17,845 nt of DNA. It comes from JARRNO01 sp037384885 (GTDB taxonomy: Bacteria > Acidobacteriota > UBA4820 > DSQY01). A program made the position numbers and the translations under genes. Under the pieces are notes generated by a model. The model saw nothing but the letters and a program-made list of their open reading frames with translations. It had not been told where the DNA came from and ran no database searches. Positions 1 to 5,346 of the stretch are shown here, one piece after another. The first letter of the stretch is position 1, and the number at the start of each line of letters is the position of its first letter. The stretch lies in NCBI GenBank assembly GCA_037384885.1, contig JARRNO010000036.1, forward strand, positions 1-17,845, given 5' to 3'.

Positions 1-3000
1 GAGGCGGACGTTCGGATGGCTCAGGGGAAGCCGCGTCCCGTTCGAGGCCCGCACCAAGGGCATGCCGCCGTTCTTTTCCACCTTGGCGAAGACCTTTCGT
101 GCGGGGTTGCAGCTCCGGGGAGGGGCGGTCCGTTCAGTTTCTATGTAACTCGCCACGACGTCCAGGAAGGCCTCAATCCTGGTGTCGACACCCGCATCGG
201 CCGTGTGGCTGTCCAGCTCGAGCGTGAGGGAGGGCTTGCGCCCCATGAGATTCCTGAAGTAGGTCAAAATAAAACTGTCCGGCCCGCAGCTGAAGTTGGT
301 GATAAAGACGGGAAAGAGCTGCGGGTGTCTCTCGACCAACCGGGTCGCCTTCAGATTGATCTGCCCCAGCGCCCAGAACATGTGGCCGAATGGCGCCTCA
401 TCCTCCAACGGGAGAAAGTCGAAAGGAATCGCCGGAAGCCCACGGGAAGCAAACTTGTGGGGGATGCCCATATTCGCCCACTTGGAAAAGGCGTTATAGG
501 GCCTTCCGAAAAGAACGACGGCAAACTGTTGTGGATCCATCGCCAGCGCTTCCAGCGCTTTTCCGCCTCTATCTTTCATCTCAGACTGGACGGATCGTTG
601 CGTCTCAAGGGCCGCGGCGAAGGCCAGCCTTCCCGCCTTCGCTGAAACTCCAAGCGAACGGGCGAGCCGCACGAACGAGGATTCGGCTGCTTCGAAGCCC
701 GTGGAGAGATTCAGCATTGGGGAAAGGATCCTTCTGTTTTTCAGCTCGCCAAAGGCCGATTTCAGATAGTAGGGCTCGCCCTGGACCAGGGGGCACGTCA
801 CCTCGTTTCCGATCCCTTTCTCAACCGCCATCCCCATAACGTGGGGAAGAAAAATCACGTCGGGCTTCTTTTTCAGAAGGGCGGCGAGCAGTCCGTGAGC
901 GACCTCCACGGGGTGGCAGAAGGCCGAACCCATCCGTTCCATCCCCTGGGTGTCAGGGCCGTCCGGAAGGACGACTCGGAAGCCGAGTTCCCGGAAAAAG
1001 GTGCTGAACAATGGAAACAGGACATGGTCCAGCAGCGACGCCGTGATGCCCACGCGAAGCCCGTCCGAACGGACCGGGGCGCCGTCACCAAACACCAAAC
1101 GTTCACGCACAGCCGTCAAATCCAACGCTGCCGTATCGACTTTAGTCCGGTGCAGGAGGTTGACATAGCGGTTGCAGGCGCCCCCGAAGGGAAAGAGCCG
1201 GTCGCCGATGGAAATGCGGCTGATCTCGCACTTCCGGTCGCAGTTCTCTTTTCCTCCCGTGCAGGTGAAAGGCTTGCCGTATGAAAGGACGCGGTCCGCC
1301 AGCGCCGAAAGGTCGAAGTCCTTTTCGGCGAGGCGCCCGGAGGCCAGCTTATCCTTGACGGCGAGCGCCACTCCGAATGCTCCCATGAGTCCCGGTTCGG
1401 GAGGGACGATAATATCCTTTCCCGTCAGAGCCGCCATGGCCAGGGGGACAGCGTGGTTGTAGCAGACGCCGCCCTGCATGAAGACCTTCCGGCCCACCGG
1501 CCTCGCCCCCTTGACGCGGTTGTTGTAGTTCTGGCAGACCGAGTACACCAAGCCGGCGCAGATGTCTTCCCGGCCGATCCCTTCCTGTATGGCTTGTTTA
1601 ATGTCGCTGGCGATGAAAGCGGCGCATTGATCGTTGAAGTTCGGCGGCCGGCGGCCGAGGACGGCCAAGCCGGCGATATCGTGGGTGTCGATATCCAGCG
1701 ATTCCCTGGCCGCCTCCTCCAGGAAGGAGCCGGTCCCCGCTGAACACGCTTCGTTCATGGCGTAGTCCGAAGCGACGCCGTTCGTCAGGTAGGTGTACTT
1801 CGCATCCTGTCCGCCGATCTCGAAGATCGTGTCTACTTCGGGGTCGAAGTGGACGGCGGCCCTGGCGTGGGCGATGATCTCGTTGACGACGGCGTCGGTC
1901 CCGGCGTGCAGCCCGGCGATTTGCCGCCCGGAACCCGTGACCCCGAGCCCGCGTATCTTGACAGGCGTCTTCAACTGGTCTGAAAGTGCCCGGTAGCAGG
2001 CCCGGGATGCGCCCACGGGGTCCCCGTTTGTCCGCAGGTAGGTTCCCGCCAGGACGGCGTTGTCGGCCATCCGCAGAACAACGGCCTTGGTCGTCGTGGA
2101 GCCCACGTCCAATCCGATGATGCAGCGGTCTCCGGCCTTTCCCGTCCCCCGGAAAAGGTTTCTGGAAGCGGCCTGTACGGCATATTGTCTCAACGGCGGC
2201 AGGGCGGTGAAGGCGCTGCGGGCCGGCAGCTTGGCCTCTTCCCAGGAAAGGGGCGCCGGCGCTCCGAAATCCCGCGCCCAGAGCGCTGCACCCAGCGCCT
2301 CGAAATACGGGGCTTCCTCGGCCACTTGAAGTTGTGGGAATTCCCTTCTCACAAAGTGAAGCATGGCCTCATTAGCCGCCGCGCCTCCCACAAGAAGAAC
2401 CCGCCTTGAATCGGCAAGGCGCGTCTTTTGTATCAGATCGATGATTTTTCCAGCCATCATGGCGCAGAGTCCCGACACCACCGACGCCTTGGGCGCCCCT
2501 TTGTTCAGGGCGTGGGTGCAGTCGGTCTTGCAGAAGACGGAGCAGCGCCCTGCCACGAGGTGGGGACTTTCGAGATCGGCAAAGGACAGCGCTTCCTCAG
2601 CCGAAAGCCCCATCCTTCGAATCTGCTGAAGAAAGAACTCCCCGGATCCGGAGGCGCACTTGTTGCCGGTGTACACGCTCACGACGCGGCCCGCTCCGTC
2701 CAGCTTGTAAGCCATGAACGTCTCGCCGCCGGCAGCCATGATAAGATCCACAGGCGCGTATTTTTCTTTCACGCAGCCGTAGGCCCATTCGACGGCTTCC
2801 GGTTCTGAAATGGAGGGGAGGGCCAAAGCGTGTCTAAACCGCCGGCCGGTTACAGCGGCAAGGTGGACCGTCCCCGGCGCGCCATCGCCGTAAAGGGCCT
2901 GGATGGTTTGGAGTACCTTTCCGTTGTGAGGCCTCGCTACGGAGAAGACTATGTTCGACGAAACATCTGCCCCGGGTCCGGGTACCCACTCCACCGCCAC

Positions 3001-3063
3001 AAGTCCCACGCTCGAGGCGCCCAGGCAAACACCGGTGGTTTTGATCGTTTCCCGCTCCGCCAT
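1..3063 (-). CDS. (2-hydroxy)acyl-CoA dehydratase activase, long fused form (3' end outside window)
   Basis: ATP-dependent activator of the 2-hydroxyacyl-CoA dehydratase / benzoyl-CoA reductase type (BadF/BadG/BcrA/BcrD ATPase family). In that family ATP hydrolysis drives low-potential electrons from a [4Fe-4S] cluster into a partner dehydratase or reductase. The 1021 codons visible contain two ASKHA ATPase modules. The first (about residues 1-290) has GNKCASGSGEF near 135 and GRCSVFCKTD near 174. The second (about 313-600) has the phosphate loop GLDVGSTTTK, EIGGQDAKY, CSAGTGSF near 440 and a further Cys near 480 (NDQCAAF). Both modules keep the two Cys positions expected to hold the inter-subunit cluster. 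From about residue 668 the sequence resembles DUF2229 and then an HgdB-like part (FGRPYN near 855, NFSCGPD near 925). Proteins of this build usually run to about 1400 residues, so the C-terminus lies off the left edge. Start ATG 3063-3061 has GGGGAG about 6 nt upstream. No dehydratase subunit is in view, so the substrate is unknown. Confidence 0.9.
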   Translation of the reverse strand, partial: MAERETIKTTGVCLGASSVGLVAVEWVPGPGADVSSNIVFSVARPHNGKVLQTIQALYGDGAPGTVHLAAVTGRRFRHALALPSISEPEAVEWAYGCVKEKYAPVDLIMAAGGETFMAYKLDGAGRVVSVYTGNKCASGSGEFFLQQIRRMGLSAEEALSFADLESPHLVAGRCSVFCKTDCTHALNKGAPKASVVSGLCAMMAGKIIDLIQKTRLADSRRVLLVGGAAANEAMLHFVRREFPQLQVAEEAPYFEALGAALWARDFGAPAPLSWEEAKLPARSAFTALPPLRQYAVQAASRNLFRGTGKAGDRCIIGLDVGSTTTKAVVLRMADNAVLAGTYLRTNGDPVGASRACYRALSDQLKTPVKIRGLGVTGSGRQIAGLHAGTDAVVNEIIAHARAAVHFDPEVDTIFEIGGQDAKYTYLTNGVASDYAMNEACSAGTGSFLEEAARESLDIDTHDIAGLAVLGRRPPNFNDQCAAFIASDIKQAIQEGIGREDICAGLVYSVCQNYNNRVKGARPVGRKVFMQGGVCYNHAVPLAMAALTGKDIIVPPEPGLMGAFGVALAVKDKLASGRLAEKDFDLSALADRVLSYGKPFTCTGGKENCDRKCEISRISIGDRLFPFGGACNRYVNLLHRTKVDTAALDLTAVRERLVFGDGAPVRSDGLRVGITASLLDHVLFPLFSTFFRELGFRVVLPDGPDTQGMERMGSAFCHPVEVAHGLLAALLKKKPDVIFLPHVMGMAVEKGIGNEVTCPLVQGEPYYLKSAFGELKNRRILSPMLNLSTGFEAAESSFVRLARSLGVSAKAGRLAFAAALETQRSVQSEMKDRGGKALEALAMDPQQFAVVLFGRPYNAFSKWANMGIPHKFASRGLPAIPFDFLPLEDEAPFGHMFWALGQINLKATRLVERHPQLFPVFITNFSCGPDSFILTYFRNLMGRKPSLTLELDSHTADAGVDTRIEAFLDVVASYIETERTAPPRSCNPARKVFAKVEKNGGMPLVRASNGTRLPLSHPNVRL

Positions 3064-3146
3064 TCGATTCTCCCCAGCGAGCCTCCCGAAACTTGAGGCG
3101 TCTTTCATTCCTGGGCGGTTCTTTCTGTCCGGTAAGCACTCTAAAA

Positions 3147-3175
3147 TATATAGGGAGACCTTGGATCCGGCAAGG
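3147..3175 (-). promoter_or_regulatory. sigma70-type promoter of the activase gene
   Basis: On the minus strand TTGCCG (3175-3170), a 17-nt spacer and TATATT (3152-3147) lie about 85 nt upstream of the activase ATG. The predicted transcript start is near 3140, leaving a leader of roughly 75 nt. The AT-rich -10 stands out in GC-rich DNA. Position and spacing are good; activity is inferred. Confidence 0.6.
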
Positions 3176-3263
3176 CGATTCTTAGGGACTCCGGGTTTCG
3201 TCAAAAAGCGTTGTATCCGCAATGCAGCCGCCGGCCCGTACGCCCGGCGGTCCTGGAAACACG

Positions 3264-3292
3264 TTGCAACTCCGCACCGGTTGTGCTAAATT
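3264..3292 (+). promoter_or_regulatory. sigma70-type promoter of the cold-shock gene
   Basis: TTGCAA (3264-3269), a 17-nt spacer and TAAATT (3287-3292) precede the cold-shock gene, followed directly by AT-rich sequence. A start near 3299 gives a leader of about 62 nt. It is divergent from the activase promoter, with about 88 bp between the two -35 elements. Confidence 0.6.
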
Positions 3293-3333
3293 ATAACCAA
3301 TCCCTTCGACAAACAGGTTGTTGAAGCGAGATC

Positions 3334-3346
3334 GTCACAAAGTGAC
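3334..3346 (+). promoter_or_regulatory. leader hairpin next to the cold-shock gene ribosome binding site
   Basis: GTCAC-AAA-GTGAC forms a 5-bp stem with a 3-nt loop, ending 3 nt before the AGGAG (3350-3354) that serves the GTG at 3361. Leader structure near the ribosome binding site is known to control cspA-type mRNAs. Whether this short stem does so is inference. Confidence 0.3.
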
Positions 3347-3360
3347 ATGAGGAGTATACC

Positions 3361-3567
3361 GTGGCAAACGGAACAGTGAAGTGGTTCGACAACAAAAAAG
3401 GTTATGGTTTTATTACCGTTGACGGTGGATCGGATGCTTTTGTGCATCACACCGGCATCGAAGGTTCCGGATTCAAGAGCCTGAATGAAGGCGACCGGGT
3501 GACCTTCGAGCTGCGCCAAGGCCAGAAGGGCCCCCAGGCCGAACAGGTCCGCGTGGTCCAGGAGTAA
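3361..3567 (+). CDS. CspA-family cold-shock protein
   Basis: A 68-aa single-stranded nucleic acid-binding OB-fold protein of the CspA family, cytoplasmic, acting as an RNA chaperone. The N-terminus ANGTVKWFDNKKGYGFI contains the aromatic RNP1 region and DAFVHHTGI is the RNP2 region. The rest (SLNEGDRVTFEL, QAEQVRVV) is typical and the length is the family norm. RNP2 has His-His-Thr where many members have His-Phe-Ser, a small variation. The start is GTG 3361 with AGGAG 6 nt upstream; the usual family start (M/V-A-x-G-x-V-K-W) fits this codon. It has its own promoter and a strong terminator, so it is monocistronic. Cold induction cannot be judged from the sequence. Confidence 0.95.
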   Translation: MANGTVKWFDNKKGYGFITVDGGSDAFVHHTGIEGSGFKSLNEGDRVTFELRQGQKGPQAEQVRVVQE

Positions 3568-3592
3568 GCGCCTTTCGCAATTGTCGACCTTG

Positions 3593-3621
3593 AAAAGGGG
3601 GCCTTCGGGTCCCCTTTTTTT
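3593..3621 (+). terminator. intrinsic terminator of the cold-shock gene
   Basis: An 11-bp stem (3593-3603 with 3608-3618, one G-U pair) is closed by a TTCG tetraloop. Its 3' arm runs into seven consecutive T (3615-3621). It begins 25 nt after the stop codon and is the clearest intrinsic terminator in the window. Confidence 0.9.
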
Positions 3622-3777
3622 ATGTCCTTTCCGGCCGGGTCCTCTCGCCACTTTGTCGGTTGCACCGGCGGATAAAGCGCTGCCAATTGCGTCAAAACCG
3701 CCTGACCGTCCTCAAAGCCGTGTGAAGTTCTCCTGCGGCGGCATCGCCCGCCCTTCTTCCCTTTGCCATGCGCTCCA

Positions 3778-3798
3778 GCGGTTTCTTCACGAAACCGC
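3778..3798 (-). repeat. inverted repeat / hairpin downstream of the small membrane protein gene
   Basis: GCGGTTTC and GAAACCGC are perfect 8-bp arms around a 5-nt loop, 13 nt past the stop of the minus-strand gene ending at 3812. No T-run follows, so it would be a 3'-end stabiliser or weak terminator rather than a classical one. Confidence 0.4.
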
Positions 3799-3811
3799 CA
3801 AGAGAGCCCCG

Positions 3812-4015
3812 CTACAATCCCCGGGCTCCACCGAGCAGGCGAGCCGGCAGGAGAAACATCGCCTTGAAAAACTCCAGGACTCCTGTGACAGCGTAACCGA
3901 GCAGCCTGAACGGCAGCAGAAACAACCAGACCAGCGGAAACAGGAACAACGCAAGGATCGCGACGGGCCAGCAAAAGACGAAAAGTAGGCACCAGAGCAA
4001 AAATTTCAGCAACAT
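3812..4015 (-). CDS. small conserved hydrophobic membrane protein (67 aa)
   Basis: The product is almost entirely hydrophobic. A first span covers about residues 3-33 (LLKFLLWCLLFVFCWPVAIL and on), followed by WLFLLPFRLLGYAV and a second segment ending FLLPARLLGG. The repeated L(L)PxRLLG pattern after each hydrophobic stretch looks conserved; I recall similar short unnamed proteins in several bacterial phyla. It is probably an inner-membrane protein with two helices or a hairpin. ATG 4015-4013 has GGAGG 6 nt upstream, which supports translation. It stands alone, with hairpin DNA just past the stop. No function can be assigned. Confidence 0.75.
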   Translation of the reverse strand: MLLKFLLWCLLFVFCWPVAILALFLFPLVWLFLLPFRLLGYAVTGVLEFFKAMFLLPARLLGGARGL

Positions 4016-4247
4016 GGTCAGCCTCCGGTCAGGGGAATCGGAATACCCCCTGCCTTAGATATACGAGGGTGAAGGCCTTTGAGTTCAGTCCGTTGGGAGG
4101 GCTGTCGGAGCCGGTATGAGGGGCTGAAGAGGGAAGGGGCCCCGGACCCGGTGAATCCAACTCCCTCAGGACGATAATCGAACAAGGCTTTGATGGGAGA
4201 CGTCCGGGCGAGCCGGCCGGGGAAGACTCTTTTATTTGCGAAGAGAT
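4016..4247. other. non-coding stretch, nothing recognised
   Basis: This holds the leader of the small membrane protein gene (a TATATC-like -10 on the minus strand near 4060 without a convincing -35) and otherwise no reading frame, RNA gene or terminator that I can support. If the weak gene at 4248-4517 is not real, the empty stretch extends to 4513. Confidence 0.4.
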
Positions 4248-4517
4248 TTACCTGGAGCCCGATCCTGTCGTCTGGAGCAGGAACTGAGATTCATGCGGAC
4301 GGGAGCCTGGGGTTGGAGGCACCGAAAGGCCGTCTTTCGGAGGGTTCGGCCCCCGCCCACATTTTTCGGGCACTCCTTCATTGGAAGAACCCGCTTGTGT
4401 CTCGAAAAAGATCAGCGGAATAGGCGCGAAACGTTTCATTACCTCATCAGAGGCTTCGCGGGTCTTCTGAAAAGGTAATTCTAACGCCTCTTCCCGATCT
4501 TGCTGGATCGTCTTCAC
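4248..4517 (-). CDS. possible small unknown protein coupled to the upstream gene (89 aa)
   Basis: The reading frame begins at GTG 4517-4515, which overlaps the TGA of the upstream gene as GTGA, the classical arrangement for translational coupling. A TTG one codon earlier is an alternative. The product has an acidic-basic N-terminal half (KTIQQDREEALEL; EASDEVMKRFAPIPLIFFE) and a Pro/Gly/Ser-rich C-terminal half with no recognisable domain. Third codon positions are less GC-rich than in neighbouring genes, no strong Shine-Dalgarno is visible, and a 7-bp hairpin (4322-4340) lies inside. It may be a real downstream gene of the sigma54-driven unit or just an open frame. I do not recognise it. Confidence 0.35.
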   Translation of the reverse strand: MKTIQQDREEALELPFQKTREASDEVMKRFAPIPLIFFETQAGSSNEGVPEKCGRGPNPPKDGLSVPPTPGSRPHESQFLLQTTGSGSR

Positions 4518-4999
4518 CAAAGCACCCGGTTCAAATAATGTTGAATCGGTTCCTGTTGTGTTGTGGTTGAAAGCGGCGGGCTGACCGAAAGCACTTTCGG
4601 GAAGGCGGTGTCGACCCAGCGGTAGCTTACGGGTGCAACCAGGGCTTTGGTGCCGCAGACCGGCGGCGTCATGTAGATGAGATCGCCTGCCAGGTATCCC
4701 GGTCTGCTGTCGAGAACGTAGAGATCCGCCCGCGCATCGGCGTTCTCCAGGCCCGTCACGTCATGGTAGTCGAGCTGAAGGATGTCGGGCCCCTCGATTC
4801 CCCGGAAAAAGCGCTTGCTGAAGACATAAATGAGGGAATGACGGCGTGTTCCAGTCGTCGGAGAGAATAGCTTCCAGGCGTACCAGCGCTTCATCGCAAG
4901 CGGGAAGCTCCGCCCGGTTTCCCGCCCGCCGATGACCCTGAGGCCCCGCTGTGCAGAAATACTGTCGTCGCTTTTTGCGCCAAGAAATGTGTCTTCCAT
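4514..4999 (-). CDS. unknown protein, predicted sigma54-dependent (161 aa)
   Basis: Codon usage (many C/G third positions) matches the neighbouring real genes, so it is very likely coding, but I recognise no family. There is no signal peptide or membrane span. Visible elements are a polar N-terminus, GLRVIGGRETGRSF near 20-35, an aromatic/basic stretch (MKRWYAWKLF) and a hydrophobic/aromatic core (LIYVFSKRFF; GPDILQLDYHDVTGLE; DLIYMTPPVCG). One Cys is present. I chose ATG 4999-4997 over the in-frame TTG at 5011 because GGAG (minus strand, 5009-5006) sits 6 nt before the ATG and includes part of the TTG codon. A -24/-12 promoter lies 67 nt upstream, and the divergent neighbour is a sigma54 activator, so regulation by that protein is the natural reading. 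Confidence 0.75.
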   Translation of the reverse strand: MEDTFLGAKSDDSISAQRGLRVIGGRETGRSFPLAMKRWYAWKLFSPTTGTRRHSLIYVFSKRFFRGIEGPDILQLDYHDVTGLENADARADLYVLDSRPGYLAGDLIYMTPPVCGTKALVAPVSYRWVDTAFPKVLSVSPPLSTTTQQEPIQHYLNRVLW

Positions 5000-5065
5000 T
5001 GTCTTCTCCAACCCTTCCTCCCGAAAAGCGTTTGATAATCCGGCCTTTCTGGTACGCCTCTATTA

Positions 5066-5082
5066 AGCAATTCCCGCGCCAA
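5066..5082 (-). promoter_or_regulatory. sigma54 (-24/-12) promoter
   Basis: Reading the minus strand, TTGGCGCGGGAATTGCT has TGGC(G)C, five bases, then TTGCT. The invariant GG (5080-5079) and GC (5068-5067) are exactly 10 nt apart, as the RpoN consensus TGGCAC-N5-TTGCA requires. The predicted transcript start is near 5055, leaving about 56 nt to the ATG at 4999. The divergent gene encodes a sigma54 activator, which supports the call. Confidence 0.7.
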
Positions 5083-5171
5083 GCCGGAATCAAGTCTCAG
5101 GCAGACGGGAAAAGGGGCTTGAAGAAAGCGCCAGCTGGTCATTGCGGCCGGAATCATGACGAGGAAGGAAG

Positions 5172-5228
5172 ATGGACTTGATTGCTCTTGGCTGTTATGT
5201 TTACATAACACGTGTCATGCGTTCGTAA
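5172..5228 (+). other. 18-codon mini-ORF with a strong ribosome binding site
   Basis: GAGGAAGGA (5161-5169) is followed closely by ATG 5172, opening a frame for MDLIALGCYVYITRVMRS and ending at tandem stops TAATAA (5226-5231). It spans the palindrome. It may be a leader peptide, the original start of the activator gene cut off by indels, or chance. The ribosome binding site is the best one upstream of the activator, which otherwise lacks any. Confidence 0.25.
5193..5210. promoter_or_regulatory. 18-bp palindrome, candidate enhancer site for the sigma54 activator
   Basis: TGTTATGTTTACATAACA consists of perfect 8-bp arms around TT, AT-rich in GC-rich DNA. It is the size expected for a Fis-type HTH dimer. 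Its centre is about 145 bp upstream of the predicted sigma54 transcript start near 5055, within the usual enhancer distance, and it lies just before the activator gene, so it could also serve autoregulation. An overlapping ACACGTGT palindrome (5208-5215) is also present. Confidence 0.55.
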
Positions 5229-5346
5229 TAACGATCCGGTGCGGGGGCGTTAGCCCCGGCTGAGGCTCACCGTCTGGGCGGCCGGGCCGGTTCCGGCTGC
5301 ATACGGAATCCTGCCGCTCCGCGCCTCGGGGGTTTCGCGCCGACAT
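5222..5346 (+). pseudogene. displaced N-terminal FHA sequence of the sigma54 activator
   Basis: The annotated frame of the activator opens in the middle of an FHA domain. Immediately upstream and in frame is GVSRRHVEM (the FHA Ser-Arg-x-His motif), but no ATG, GTG or TTG precedes it before the TAG at 5251. A second frame, for which 5253 is a codon start, reads ALAPAEAHRLGGRAGSGCIR, resembling the strand with the FHA Gly-Arg. A third frame, from 5222, reads FVITIRCG, like the first strand. Moving between these frames needs removal of one G at each of two G5 runs (5243-5247 and 5328-5332). I infer frameshifts, real or technical. The SRRH motif is direct observation; the rest of the reconstruction is less certain. 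Confidence 0.5.

Noticed and set aside
16..645. Long plus-strand open frame opposite the activase gene
   Set aside because: It mirrors a minus-strand gene with clear ATPase and DUF2229 motifs; its own translation shows no domain, and the frame is open only because of GC-rich codons on the other strand.
3581..3988. Plus-strand open frame of 135 aa across the terminator and small membrane gene
   Set aside because: It starts in the cold-shock terminator and is antisense to a hydrophobic gene with a proper ribosome binding site. The Lys/Gln-rich translation is what antisense reading gives.
5187..5205. Second possible sigma54 promoter (TTGGCTG...) reading toward the activator
   Set aside because: TGGC is present but the GC at the -12 position is missing, so autoregulation through RpoN is not supported.
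4891..5211. Minus-strand frame of 106 aa starting near the palindrome
   Set aside because: It overlaps the better-supported 161-aa gene in another frame, runs over the sigma54 promoter and has no domain.
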